This document shows, piece after piece, positions 22,712 to 35,131 of a stretch of 64,000 nucleotides of DNA (its first letter is position 1; each line of letters starts with the position of its first letter). Source of the stretch: Amblyomma americanum (lineage: Eukaryota > Arthropoda > Arachnida > Ixodida > Ixodidae); NCBI RefSeq assembly GCF_052857255.1, contig NC_135497.1:198199855-198263854 (forward strand). Reading direction: 5' to 3'. The notes beneath the pieces were generated by a model, which worked only from the letters and a program-made list of their open reading frames with translations, had not been told where the DNA came from and did not search any database. The translations under genes and the position numbers were made by a program.

Positions 22712-25700
22712 ATGGCTAGTACAATTAAAGGCAGTCAAAACACCGAAGAGCTAGAAATATGGCAGTGGAACTGCAGAGGATATAAGAAAAAGAGAGAACT
22801 ATTACAGCAATTCATAAACAAACAACTAACCCCACCCGATGTAATAGCGTTACAAGAAACGAATATGACGCCAACGCTACAAGGATACACGACATACGTG
22901 TACCCGGAAAGCGCCAAAACCGCAACGCTCATACGTAAGAACTTAGTCGCAATGATGCACAACAACATAGCCGACACGAAAATAGAACACGTAATTACAG
23001 AGATAGTTCCAAAAAAGAAAAAGCAGGGCAGCAGAACCTTCGTAGTCAACATCTACAGCTCCCCTAAATAACAGAAGGACCCGAAATTCCATGAACTTTT
23101 CCACTGCATAAGCAGCCTAGCCAAAGGAAACAAATTGGTAACAGTGGGAGACTTTAACGCCAGAGACACAAGCTGGAGCTATGGCAGAGCAGACAAAAAA
23201 GGCAAGAATATAAAAGAAGCGGCGGAAGCCACAGGGTGCCAATTGATAACAGACCCATGTACCCCCACTAGGACCGGGAACAGCGTGTGCAGGGACACCT
23301 GTCCAGACCTGACGTACGTCAAAAGAACGGGGCAAACGTCGTGGGAAAACCTTAATGAAAACCTAGGCAGCGGCCACTATATTATCAGCACGCAGATTGC
23401 AGCCAGCAGATTCAGGCGGAGAATCGGCACTGCCAAAATTACGGATTGGGATGCGTTCAGACAGGCATGCAAAGAAAACCCAACCGAGGGAATAGACTCG
23501 ATTGAGACATGGGGGAACATGCTCAAAGACAAACAACGCAGCTACACCAGGGAGATAGACAGGACAGAGCAGACACCCCAGGTGGACCCCAAACTCCTTA
23601 GGCTATGGGAAGCACGCAAGGGGCTCCCCAAACGGTGGAAAAAGCAAAGATACAATAGGAAGCTAAAACTGAAAATTGCTGAAGTAAACAAGAGGGCAGA
23701 GGAGTACGCGGTACAACTAGCTAGAACGAATTGGCAGCAATTCAGCAACTCGCTATGCGGCACTCTAAGTACAGCCAGAACGTGGCACATACTGAGAGCC
23801 CTCCTCGATACAACTAAAGCCAAAAACAAAGACAATAGGGTGATCCACAGACTGGTCCATCAATTTCAAGGTCCAGATTCGAAATTAATAGAAAAAGTTA
23901 GGCAGAGATGCTTCGGCAACAGAGACCCAGCAGCGTACACCGAACACTACCGAGGACAGGGAAACCAAGAATTAGATAAACCGATAACTAGGGAAGAAAT
24001 CTACGCTGCAATTAGAAGCACAACAGGAAATACAGCCACAGGGGCGGACAAAGTTACAAACGCACTCATCCGTAACCTAAGCGACGGAATGATTGAAGAG
24101 CTGGCCGAATACTTTAATAAGCTATGGGAACTGTTCCAAAAGAGTGGAAGCACGCGGAAATAGTAATGATTCCCAAACCAGGTAAACCAGTGCAGATAGA
24201 AAACCTGAGGCCGATATCTTTAACCTCGTGCTTGGGCAAATTATACGAAAGAATTATAACCAGGCGGGTGCAAGATTACATGGAGGAAAACGAGCTATAC
24301 CCCCATAGCATGTTTGGATTTAGGGCCAAACTCTCCACGCAATACGTCCTGCTGCATATCAAGGACGAAATATTAACCAACGTACCCAGATGCGGCGAAC
24401 ACATAATCATGGCCCTAGACATAAAGGGAGCTTTTGATAACGTTAGCCACGAAGCCATACTAACAGGCCTGGACTATGTGAACTGCGGGAAAAGAATCTA
24501 CGGATACGTAAGAGCTTTCCTCACAAATAGAACTGCTACAATAGGGCTCGGAGAAATAAGGTCCAAGAGCTTTCAAACACCCAATAAGCAAACGCCGTAA
24601 GGGTCAGTGATTGCACCCATTGCTATGTTAAAGGCAATGGCTAGGCTGGCTAGACAGCTAGAAACCATACAAGGCATGCAATGTATGCAGACGACATCAC
24701 TGTGTGGGTCACGGAGGGCTCACTCAGTGAAAAGGAAGCGAAACTGCAGGCTGCCGCAATGTGCGTATAAAATTATGTTAGAGACAGGGGCTTGGCTTGC
24801 TCGATGGAAAAATCAGAACTACTAAGGGTCTGGCGAGGTAAACTCAACCGATCCGCACTGGAAACAAAATAACTAAAACTAAATGTTTATCTAGAAGGGC
24901 AACTCATACCGGAAAGAACAACCATCAGAATATTAGGGATGTGGATTCAACCCAAGCAAAGGTGAACGCAGGCGCTCAGACTAATACAGAACTCGGCGAC
25001 ACAGGCCGCCCGCATGATAACCAGGGCCTCTAGGAAAACACACGGCATGCGGGAGAGCGACGCGCTTAAGCTTGTGTAGGAGCCTAGTGGTTAGCCGAAT
25101 TACAAACAGCATACCGTACTACAACTGCAACAAAGCTGAAATAAAGCTAGCGGACACGATACTTAGGAGAGCATACAAAACAGCGCTACACCTACCGCAA
25201 TCAACCTCGACGGAGAAGCTAATGGCTCTAGGTCTGCATAACACCTTTGAGGAGCTAAGGGAGGCCCAACTCGTAGCTCAGCTCCAGGGGCTAAAAAAGA
25301 CCAAAAACAGGGACAGAGCTGCTCAAAAGATGCGGCTACGAGGGTGCACTGTCAGAGATAAAAAGATCAAAACGAATACCCGATGAACTGCGGCAAACAA
25401 TTAGGGTAGCACCAATTCCCAAAAATATGGATCCGAACCTGCACAAAGAGCGACGGGTGGCTAGAGCGCAGTATGTGCAACAGAACCTAGCCAACAAAGA
25501 AAACATTACGTACACGGATGCGGCTGCATACGGAAGAACTAGACAACATAACAGAAATAGAGCGGTTGCAACGGCAATTAATCATGAGCTCAAAGAAATA
25601 GCCAACGCAACTATCAGGGATGGCACGATTGAGGAGGCCGAAGAGGCTGCCATTGCCCTAGCGGCAGCAGAGGGCTACCGTGCTCAAAAGACCCTAATAA

Positions 25701-26295
25701 TTCTAACAGACTCGCAAACAGCCTGCAGAAACCACATGAATGGCAAAATAGGGGGGGGGGGGGCAGCGCTCTACATCATAAAGACAGCCAAATTACCGCC
25801 GAAGGAAAAACAATTGCTACACATAGTAATGTGGGTACCGGGACACACAGGCATCGCGGGGAATGCCGAGGCGGATTGGAGAGCTCGAGAGCTTACAAAC
25901 CGAGCCTCCAACCAAACCAGCCTCGAGCAGCCTGACGCGGAACCAGTGCCCTTAGGATACTCAGAAATTTTGAATTACTATAAGGGGGTCGGGATTAGAT
26001 ATCCCCCACCTCACAAAAATCTCCACCAGCAGGAAGCGGTCTATTGGAGACAGCTACAAACGGGAACTTTCCCGAATCTAAACATGCTAAGCAAGATCCA
26101 CCCAGGGCTATATATAGCAGCAAATGCCCGTGGTGCGAGGACAAAGCCACGTTAATTCATATAACGTGCTGTGAAAAGAGAATCACGAGTGCAGAGCAGT
26201 GGAAGAGGATGCTTTCCAGCGAGGATCCGGCGGTCCAGACAGGACTGGTCCGGAAAGCCTACCTGGCGGCAAGACTCACTGGGGCCCTGAACTAG
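22712..26295 (+). pseudogene. LINE ORF2: endonuclease, RT, RNase H (multiple lesions)
   Basis: The ATG lies 2 nt after the ORF1 stop, suggesting coupled translation. Endonuclease: WNCRG (22766-22780), LQETN, then GDFNARDTSW (about 23150) and SGHYIIS. RT: IPKPGKPVQIENLRPISLTS, DIKGAFDNV (A box), TP-stop-GSV at about 24592-24609 where TPQG is expected, and YADDI at 24684-24698. RNase H: YTDAAAYG, the Glu-rich segment, LTDSQTACRNH, and WVPGHTGIAGNAEAD. End: KCPWCEDKATLIHITCC knuckle. Lesions seen: in-frame TAA at 23069, frameshift near 24125, TAA at 24598, frameshift just before YADD, degenerate 24830-25070, frame change near 26110. A run of 13 G lies at 25751-25763. The RT active-site residues survive, but no full protein can be made. 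Confidence 0.92.
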
Positions 26296-26495
26296 GGGCT
26301 CCAACCCTGCCACAAGAGCCACAGACCACATCAAAAGATATGAGGAGTTCCTCTACACCGAGACCCACTCATAATTATTTCTATGAATAAAGTTATTACT
26401 ACTACTACTGCCACGAGTGCTCCCACCCGCGCCACTGCCCACATCGTGGTCTCCTAGTCGGTGATATAAATAATAAACAAATAAATAAACGTAAT

Positions 26496-26498
<3 letters not shown>

Positions 26499-26576
<78 letters not shown>
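26499..26576. repeat. (TA)39 microsatellite, SINE tail
   Basis: 78 bp of uninterrupted TA lie directly against the 3' end (minus-strand sense) of the SINE that follows. On the minus strand the SINE body ends in CTCATTTACCTT and continues into the TA array, so the array is best read as its expanded tail. Confidence 0.93.
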
Positions 26577-26581
<5 letters not shown>

Positions 26582-26857
26582 AATGAGATGAGGGACTTGT
26601 TTTTGAAAAACTTATGAATGGAGCCAACAGTCACCGAAACCAAGGTGCACAGGGGAATGTTTATTATTTTTTATGAGTTTTTAGTTTTTTTAAATGTGTA
26701 GTGCTATTCACTGGGTTAATAATACCTTAGATTAATCTATCGCTTAAAGAAAATTACTTATAAAGCAGCAGAAAAAACAACCATGCCGCCGGTGGGATCC
26801 GAACCCACGACCTCCGAAAATCGCGTCCGGTGCTCTTACCAACTGAGCTACGGCGAC
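26577..26857 (-). mobile_element. tRNA-derived SINE (family 3), full head and body
   Basis: Read on the minus strand, a tRNA-like head (26785-26857) is followed by a ~208-bp tRNA-unrelated body and the TA tail. The body is repeated at 27097-27300. The head has acceptor GTCGCCG pairing with CGGCGGC (one G-T), A box TAGCTCAGTTGG (26839-26850) and B box GGTTCGGATCC (26795-26805). The layout is that of a Pol III-transcribed SINE. No clear TSD was found, and the DNA 5' of the head (26858-27096) may be part of a larger repeat unit. Confidence 0.85.
26784..26857 (-). promoter_or_regulatory. tRNA-like sequence with intact A and B boxes
   Basis: 73 nt fold as a full cloverleaf: 7-bp acceptor, GCTC/GAGC D-stem, CCGGA/TTCGG anticodon stem and GTGGG/CCCAC T-stem. 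The anticodon loop CGCGATT lacks the usual U33, and the sequence is continuous with a repeat body, so this is a SINE promoter rather than a credible tRNA gene. An automated tRNA caller might report it. Confidence 0.85.
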
Positions 26858-27096
26858 GGCTGTCCAATCTGCTGCTCTCGTGGGTATTTATGTTTTAATG
26901 GGTGTAAGCGAACCTTGAGAGTGCTCACCAGCGCCACCCTCGTCCATAGCGGCGGGCGTAGCACGTCCTGTGTTACCGCGAGTGTGACGTGGAACGTCAT
27001 CTAACGACGAGGGCGGACACTGTGCGAAAGCCCTCTTATGCTACCTATGGCATCAAGACTGCCAGAACCGATACCCCCGTTAAGCAATTAGCAGAC
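26858..27096. repeat. Spacer of the SINE-3 repeat unit
   Basis: About 239 bp lie between the tRNA-like head of copy 1 and the body of copy 2. The spacer is GC-rich in its centre, has no reading frame of note, and contains GGGTATTTATG and ACGTGGAACGTCAT. Its position, between two copies of the same body, suggests it belongs to the repeat unit of about 520 bp. Confidence 0.5.
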
Positions 27097-27322
27097 AAGG
27101 TAAAGGAGATGAGGGACTCGTTTTTGAAAAACTTATGAAGGGAGCCAACAGTCACCGAAACCAAGGTGCATAGGGGAATGTTTAATATTTTTTATTAATT
27201 GTTAGTTTTTTTATTTAATGTGTAGTGCTAATCACTGGGTTAATAATACCTTAGATTAATCTATCGCTTAAAGAAAATTACTTATAAAGCAACAGAAAAA
27301 ACAACCATGCCGCCGGTGGGAT
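27097..27322 (-). mobile_element. SINE family 3, second copy truncated in its head
   Basis: This matches 26577-26799 along its length with few differences (it shares AGGGAGCCAACAGTCACCG-type blocks and CTTAGATTAATCTATCGC). It breaks off inside the tRNA T-arm at CCGCCGGTGGGAT, so the A box is absent. It lacks the TA tail. It is either a second, 5'-truncated insertion or the next partial unit of a tandem repeat. Confidence 0.85.
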
Positions 27323-30300
27323 ACACATAACTAGTCGAAGTACCCAAATTTTCTCGAGCCACAGCGCCGAGGGTAACCGCGTTTTCGAAATTCTAAATAC
27401 TGGCATGGCGGTTACTAACGACAGGCTACAAGTCTCTAATTGCAGCCAGGCGCCTAACTCTAATAGTCAGAAAGTTAATTATTAGAAATTAGTTAACCAG
27501 CTTACCAGTTAAGATGATTCACCATCTTTGTGGTGTCCGCCAACCCTGGCAATACATTGCCGCGTAAGCCATATTTTTATCTCAAAGATCCTATTTCAGA
27601 AAATTACTTAAAATCTTCCCTGAAACATATGGTATTTTGTCGACATACTTCGGCATGTAGGACCACAATAACCCTAAAACGCTATTTATATAAGTGACTA
27701 GAGCGTTATTGAGCTAATGCGTTCTGCCTTTGTCCTGTGTAAAGGAAGTACATAGAGAAATAACCTATGCTCGCTCCTTCTTGTACATCAGCATAAATGA
27801 ACTGACCAGTTTAGGGAGCCTTTTCGCGTCAAGGTACAAATAATTACATTAAAAAAAAACCGACCATCTTAAAACGCATAAATAATAATTTCTATGATGA
27901 GTCAGCGGTCGTATGAGTTGGAATAAAGAACAATAAATTAAGAAATATAATTACTGAGCAATGCTCACCATAGCTCAGTAACAAAACAACATTAGAACAT
28001 TCAAATTACGAAGGGCAGAATTTTTGTTTTTCTTGGCGCTATTGCGACCTGGAGAGATTACGCGAAATAGAGGACTTAAACACTGAACATGATTAAAACT
28101 GGGCCAACAAACAAAAAAAATAATTACGAGGTATTTTTCCGAGGTCATGCCAATATGTAAACTAAAATCTAGCAGCATGTCCTGAGTTCTAAATCAATTT
28201 AGAGACCGTTACTCTTTTTAACGAACAATATCCAGCAATAGTAATTGAACGAAATATGGTCGGTATTAAGCTTTTAACTATAGTTTAAAATAGTATAATG
28301 CAACACTTTTCTTGCTCAAGGATTCCAAGGTGATAAAGGTCTTTAAGGAAAATTTTAAAGAAAGTCCGCACGGTGTTTTTTTTAAATCTCCTTTAAAGTG
28401 CACCTTTTTTCAAATTCAGATGATTTCAAGACGTGATTAAATTTTTTTGTCCATTCTAGAAGTACAAATTTTGTCCGAAGTAGAAAAAAAAAAACAAATT
28501 AATGCTGCGAAAAAATTTCAGCCTTAATTTCGTACTCCTTCTTGTACCATTAGTGTCCGAAAAACTGCCCTTAATGGAATGCATTAATTGTTCAAGGAAT
28601 ATTTACAATTTTCCTGAGGCGAAATTATAGGAGCCAAAAATATATAGTGCCACTGTTTCGAACAGAGACATTTGCATACAATTACTGAAAAAATATTCAG
28701 GTTCCAAAAAATTTTGTTTTTCTTTATGCGGGGATCCAAACTAGCGAGTTTTTGCGAAATTTCGAAAGCGATGTTTTCCACCACGTGTGATATACGAATT
28801 TTTCTCATAAGAACTACAACCTTTCTTGGAAAACTAAGTACTATTCTATTGCCGACACATCTGTCCATCACAAACAAAAATTTCATTGAAAACAACAAAT
28901 GATCATGAGACCTCGAAAACCGTTCTTACCTGAACGCAGCTGTATATAGTAGAGAAGCAGGCACTAAGAGCGAGAAGATATATCACACATGTGAGAAGGC
29001 ATATCACACACACACACTAACATGTTATAAGTATGCGTACAAATAACGCATAGTTCACAAGTGCAACATCTACGCTGCATAGAAATATCGAAACCACGAA
29101 CAAAGGATGACAAAGATGAAGCCTAAAATATGCCCACGATCCCAGACGCACGCATACACGCACAAAAATACACCGACATATTTCATCAGAGCGCATTGTC
29201 ATTAGTAATAATTGCCCTGCAAAGAAATCAAAATTTGCAGCCCTAGGCCAATTTGTAATCCAATAATGCGTGCTTCTTCCGCCCACATATTCCTGTGTGA
29301 ACGAAGAAAAAAATGAAGTGAGGAAGTGTTACGTTTGAAAAGAAATGTATTTCAACTGCAGGAGAATGTTTCTCTAGCTCTCACACATGTCTGACTTGAG
29401 CGGCTGGTACCGACGAGAAATGTCTGGTTTAATTTGTACTGGTTAATGGGAGCGGGGAAGGGGACAAAGAGGCGGTAGTTCGCACCAGTTCACCTGAGTG
29501 AAGTAAACGCGGTAATCAGGGCTTACAGAGGTAGCATTCAATGCATTTATCTTGCAAAAAGGTATGCCTTGTGCTCTTTAATGCTCGGAACGCTTCTGTG
29601 TCTTGCCGTGCGATGTGCACATGCAAAAACACAATCGAACGCACATAAAAGCACGAACCAGGCAATATTTCTTTTCCTTTTTATTATTCTGTTAGTTATC
29701 CGTGCTCAGACTTTCCAGAAAAGGATAGTAGTCGCAAACTCATTTTACCGGCGTCATGTCTTTTACTCCATTCACACTATTACACACGCACGTGACCGGA
29801 CAATGAACTGCATTTTCTGTTGGAACATAAACACATTTGAGAAGTGAAGCTGTACTCAGGCAAGCATAGTCCGGAAACCACGGTGGACGTGAGGCCGCAC
29901 ACGAAGCCGGACTTTTCAAAATTTTCACCCAAATAGTATTCAGCAGAAAAAAAAATCGTTCTTATACAAAATTCAAACCATCGCTGTAGAAAACAGAGGA
30001 GTTTCGTTTCCCGATGCCGCAGACCAATCGGCCGTCGCCAGAGCCTCACATGCTGCCGAGTTGTAACTAGAGTCACTGGTTGTAACCGGTATACAGCGCC
30101 TGCTAGGGGCACAATTTCATTCACCTTTCATTCACTCGTTCTGCCTTTCTGAAGGCTTGGTGGCAGTAGTTTTGCGGTCATGGCCACACAGTCGAGCCGG
30201 ATGAGTGAGACAGAAAGGCTCGCCTGTGTCACAAACTTCCGCTTTGTGTGGCCGCGTACGAAGATGAGAAGGCGGTCTAAGTGGCCGAACGCATCGCTTA

Positions 30301-30976
30301 GGCCGAAGAGCGGGCGAGCACTATGGCACGTCAAGCGAGGGCCGCTTAGCGGCTGTCCGGCAGAAAAAAAAAGAAAAAAAAATCGGTGAATTGCGGCGGC
30401 GAGTAAAGCACCCAATAAGCAGGGAAGGACGCCGGGTGCACTGTCCAGGTGGAGGGGAAGCGGCTTATCGCCGAAGCTCACAAACACGAAAGCAACCAAG
30501 GTGGCCATGTGCGTTGCCCAGCTCGATAAACAGCAGCGGGCAAAGGCAGCGGCACGTTCAAGCAACCAAAAAGCCTGGCCGATATACAACTGTGGCTACC
30601 ACCTTTTATGAGCTGTCCTAGAGTGTGCTACACCTTCGCTGCAGTGCATGTAATGCTTGCAGCTACTGTCAATGACGGGAAAGAGTTCAAATTTTTGTAA
30701 TAGTGAAATAAAATAAATAAAAAGATGTACAAAATGGCAGTGTAGCATCCTCAAATGTCACACTGAGTCATGAAATTAAACGCGTCATAATGCTCCAGAA
30801 GAGCCATTTCTAATTTTCGAGTCTGGAACTACGCACTTATATAAGGGCTTCAGAGTATTTGGTCAGGCTTTTTCGAATTATTTTTGCATGCTTTTAAGGT
30901 GAGGAAAATTTACTTTGCTGTGTTATGGAAAAGGGTGGAAATTTTGGTGAGTTGGTAGGTATACATTATGTTCGAG
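27323..30976. other. Unassigned AT-rich stretch
   Basis: 27323-29000 is AT-rich with short frames only and no motif. A short CA run lies near 29007-29018. 30128-30620 is GC-richer and open on both strands (153 codons on the minus strand). Neither translation contains a domain I recognise. Confidence 0.35.
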
Positions 30977-30980
30977 CTCG

Positions 30981-31076
30981 ACAAAGACGGAACACTGCAC
31001 AGAAACAGGAAGAACAAGACGAAGTGCTATTTCATATTATCGTGCCCTTTCTGTTTCTGTGTGAGTTCGTCTTTGT
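30981..31076. repeat. Imperfect inverted repeat, ~30-bp arms
   Basis: 30981-31011 (ACAAAGACGGAACACTGCAC...) and 31048-31076 are reverse complements with a few indels, separated by about 36 bp. It looks like a small foldback element or decayed MITE. No TSD was identified. Confidence 0.6.
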
Positions 31077-31079
31077 GGT

Positions 31080-34000
31080 GCTCCAACATAACTGAGTTGC
31101 ACGCCGCAGGTCCATTAAATTCTGGTAAAACTTATTCTGAAGGAATTTGAAGAAGGAAGCAGGAGACAGCTGCGCAAGGTTATAACAGGGGTCACCTTCT
31201 CCCATTTGCATCGTTTCCCGCCTCCAATAACGAAAGCAAGGCGAAGACAAAAAACAAAGGACATCTCGGGACAATTTTTGCCCCAAGCGCGAATTCGAAA
31301 CCGCGTTTTTCCGGATGCTGCGTTTGGCCCTACATGCGCAGCGAGGGGAGTGAATTGAAAGCAAAAGTTGAGAAAAGCGGACGTTCATCGTTGTTGCCGT
31401 TTAATATGTATTTTTTTGCTTCTGTGCAAAACTGGATTCAAAAGCGAGCATGGTTGTGACGTCAAAGTGTACCGTCGAACAACCACGTGAAATTTAGCTG
31501 GTACATTGCAGTCATAATGCGAGGGCGATTCAGTGCCACATTCCAATCACTCCGAGCAATCCAATCGCTCCAAACGTTCCAATCACTGAGCACGTTTAAA
31601 CCAGGAGCCTGTGTTTCGTTTACTGTAGACTCGATTCGACTTACACATGCGAAATGATATTTGTATTCTTAGGTGGCGCGAGCTACTAATTATCCAAGTT
31701 TCTTCTAGTAGTTTTCATCAGGCATAGTTTTCCTCTTACAATGCAGAGAACATTGACAGCTAATCAAAGGGAAGTACACAGCTTGAAAGAAACCCGCTTC
31801 AACCAGACGCTTTTTCAAGGTGACCCGTTGGCGAGCCGCAGCTAGTTCGCATCTCGCTAGCAAGTTTGTTTGCGAAAGGCGCTCGTTCTACTGGCAAGTC
31901 CTGCTTCGGCCGGAGTCTTCGGAAAGAACTTTTATCCGGTCTTAGAAGCTCGCTTTCCTCTTTCAGCGGTGTCTATATACCCTAAGGAAGACGGCGTGTA
32001 TTGCATTTTCTCTGGACGCTTTACGAGAATAAACAGCGAGAGAGTAAACAAAGCTCTGTTTCTCGCGCCGCAGCGAATTTCTTAACACTCGAGTTGAAAA
32101 CATAATTCCTGTTGCTGGCAGTGGCTACAAAGACTGCCGCCAAGTTCACGCGCGCGGACGTGACCCTGAACTTCATTCTGAAATGCACTGGCGCGCCAGC
32201 TCCCAATTGGGCCGGATGTCCCCGGGCGAAACAGCCTGCCGGTGAGTTCGAAAGTTTGGCGTTCACTCTTCCGAACTCTCTGCTAACATGACAGACTCGA
32301 CTCTGGCTTGCTTCGGGCCGCACCTGCGCTTGACAACTGTTACGGGCTTGAATCGCTTCGAATCACACCTAAAGTCAGAGTCAGAGGGTTGCACGAAAAA
32401 AAAGCAAATAGCAAAGAAAGCTGTCGAAGCAAAGCCTGAACTCATCTCGCAGCGATGGTCCACGGCTCTTGAAGGTGTATCTGAGCATAAAGCGAACTTC
32501 GGAAAGGCGAGGGGGAGGCGGGGCTGAAAATAATATCCTGAGGCTGTTGCCTTCTCATCCCGGCACTAAATAACAAACATTCCCGTACTGCCCTGAAAAT
32601 GACCTGGATATTTGTGCCTTCGAGCGCGAAGTGGCTATAGAGAGCTCTTGTCGTTTCGAAAAGCCAGCGTTCTCTAGAACTCGGCTTGCGTTATAATGAG
32701 GTCATTTTACGCTTTACGACTTGGATTCTGACCCAAAAAAGGTGTCCTGTTACTTTATTTATTTATTTTTAGCATTGCGCTCTAAAACAACCGCTTGTTT
32801 AACTTTAGGAATGGAATGAGTTGACAAACGCAAAAGAAGAAAGAAAAGGTTCGTGGAAGCGTGAGGAATGACTTGGACATTCAGGCAAGAATTAAAAATA
32901 GTATGATTTTTTTCCCCTGATTCGCTGCAGAACTCATCGCGGAGAAATGGAAGAGCCTCAGCAAGAAAATGACCACGGGTCCTTCAACCACTCTAGGTGT
33001 TAAGCCATCGACCACTCCCCCTCCCTTAATGTAAAGGAAAACTTATGAACCGAGGCATTATTTTTTTCGCGCGTGATGAAAGTGTGCTTTTGTAATACAT
33101 CTACGTACAAGACTCTCTAATTTAGGATCTATGTATTAGGCTAAGGACATAGTTGGCATGCATAACATTCGAATGTGTATTGTCTGACTACCCCTCATTG
33201 TACGGAATAGGCCAAGTTAGTCTGCTTAATTAACGCTAGCAGAGGCATTGTCGTAGCCTTAGCTCTAGCGAGAAGTCGTAAGATAGGCTGTATGCATTTT
33301 CTTGCCGTTTTCGTTTAATTAACGCGCTCTCATTTTAATGGCGTTGTGCTTTAAACCTCAAAGATAGCGCGCGAAACAGCGCTGAGGCTTTTCACGACCT
33401 TACACTGTTGGCATGTATAAAATTTTTATACTGCTATTGTCAGTTATAATGCAATGGTTATAATCATGACCCACAAAAGATATCTCTCCTGAGCAACACA
33501 ATGAAGTTCAGTGCTGTGGGAAATGTAGCAGCAGCGTGGCGACCAAGACAATTTTTCGCTGAGCTGGTCGCATTTTCGTAGATCAGGATACAACAGAAAG
33601 GACAGAGACGCCCATAAGGTGAAGGTGGGCATTAAAACACTCCATGTAATGAAAGTGGACTGCAACACCCTTTCGGTTCTCGTGGGCCTATCGTGATTAC
33701 GGTACGTAGAAACGGCCGTAATGTAGATGTGAATCTTGAAAATAGGATTCTTTCGCGGGAAATGACATAACCGAGCAGATTTCTATTTTTTTTTGCGCTG
33801 AAGAAGATAGGGCCAGCTCAACATGACAAAATACTGACCGTGCTGAAACTAAGAGCTACTTAAGTCTAATGCGCACTGGACCCCCAAGTATTCCTAGACA
33901 GAGGCGAGAAACTGACAAGATAGTTCCCTTAAAAACAGCTCGAAGCCGATGCGGCTCGAAAGCCTACACACACCAGTCATTCCAGAATTCTGACCATCCC

Positions 34001-34514
34001 AGGCGGTATCGTTTGACTCTGGCCTCAATCACGCCGCAATTCATCCAGCCACTCGGGCGGCAGCAGGGCCGTCACGGTTTCCCGCCCACCGCTGCTCCAC
34101 ATCGCTGACTCAGGCGTTGATTCCCCGCTCACGTGCACAGTCGATGATAGCTTTCGATCGCTTTGGCGGGGACGCATTCTTCCCAGATTCTCCAGGGGCG
34201 CCTTGGGACATCTGCGTTCCAGCATCCCGAAAAAAAAGTAGAAGATTGCTTATGACCAACGAAGGAGAGACGCTCCTGCGCTTCGGTCACGCCGAAAGCC
34301 CGAAACGGGTCGCCATGCTCGACTTGCGCCTCCGTCCTCCCAGGGGCGGAGGCGCATCACACAGGGACTTTATCCACTGCCGCCATATTTAGGGTTAGCT
34401 AATCGAAGAATTCGTATCCTGAGTTTCTGGAGCTTTTGTTTCTAATTTTGTGCTTTGTTGCTTGTTTGCTTGTCTACAGACTCAAGGTCCGTTTCCTCCG
34501 TAAAACCTTCACAC
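31080..34514. other. Unassigned stretch
   Basis: No gene recognised. Three tandem-like variants of CCAATCACTCC occur at about 31542-31590. Around 31850-32530 and 33870-34390 the DNA is CpG-richer with short frames in several phases. 34327-34360 contains a small hairpin (GCGCCTCCG and CGGAGGCGC). Confidence 0.35.
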
Positions 34515-35066
34515 CAGGGGTTGTATTCTAAAAGCTGTCCATTTTCTATTGTCCATTTCGCGTCCGTTTGGTCCTCTGTCATTCGTCACTCAGACATATT
34601 CGCGGCTTTAAGCGTCTGTGACCCGGGCCATTGGTTGGTTGGCGACAGGACCTCATCATTGGCTGCATCGTATGACAGCCAGTGGTAAAGTCCGGTCGGC
34701 TGCTGTTGACGTAGCGCTGCGATGCACCTCACCATTGGATGCCTATCGCAGCCAATGGTGAGGTCCGGTCGCCAACCAACAAATGGCCCGGGTCACTTCC
34801 CACAGACGCTTGAATTCAAGAACAGGGCTTAGTCAGGCTGATTGGTGCATGTCAATGGCAGTGACTGACCAGCGCTAACAGACGGGACGAGAGGAAAGAA
34901 CAGTACATGCGTCTGTGTTCTTTTCTATCGTACCGTCTGTTAGCGCTGTACTGTCATTTCTACCAACGCTTGAATGCCGTGGGCATATCTCAGTGACCAC
35001 TGATATAGAACCAAATGGACGCGAAATAGACTATGGAAAATGGGCAGTTATAGAAAACGGCCCCTG
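34515..35066. mobile_element. Compound foldback (MITE-like) element, CAGGGG termini
   Basis: The ends are CAGGGG (34515-34520) and CCCCTG (35061-35066). Three inverted pairs nest inside. The outer arms are 34515 to about 34612 with about 34965 to 35066. An inner pair is about 34605-34680 with about 34745-34818, sharing GGCCATTGGTTGGTTGGCGAC-type sequence. A third is about 34850-34902 with about 34916-34960, sharing AGCGCTAACAGACGG. A small palindrome around 34727-34765 adds to the structure. No transposase frame is present, so it would depend on an autonomous DNA transposon. Flanking 8-mers match at only 4 of 8 positions, so no TSD is claimed. Confidence 0.75.
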
Positions 35067-35131
35067 CTCGCTACACAGCGATCAGGCAACTGCGCGGTAT
35101 ATGTGTTTTTCATACTGCTTTTGTGTTCCCT

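Larger units (their letters stand above)
21430..26408 (+). mobile_element. I-clade LINE, nearly complete but inactivated
   Basis: About 5 kb containing ORF1 (zinc-knuckle Gag-like protein, stop at 22707-22709) and ORF2 (from 22712: endonuclease, RT, RNase H, C-terminal knuckle), ending with AATAAAG and a TTACTACTAC tail (about 26388-26408). Presence of RNase H after RT and three knuckles in ORF1 place it in the I clade. It is better preserved than the copy at 5.7-10.4 kb but has at least two in-frame stops and several frameshifts. ORF1 begins abruptly, so the 5' end is probably truncated. Confidence 0.92.

Noticed and set aside
26784..26857. Functional tRNA gene
   Set aside because: The anticodon loop lacks U33, the sequence runs straight into a repeated body, and the same end recurs truncated 500 bp away. 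A SINE head fits better.
26576..27322. A miniature LTR retrotransposon (TRIM) with 227-bp LTRs and a tRNA primer-binding site
   Set aside because: The repeats lack TG...CA ends, a full tRNA with both Pol III boxes is present rather than an 18-nt primer site, and the body ends in a microsatellite tail as SINEs do. Kept only as a minor alternative.
34507..35074. 8-bp hAT-type TSD around the compound foldback
   Set aside because: The flanking 8-mers agree at only 4 of 8 positions, so a superfamily assignment from TSD length is not justified.
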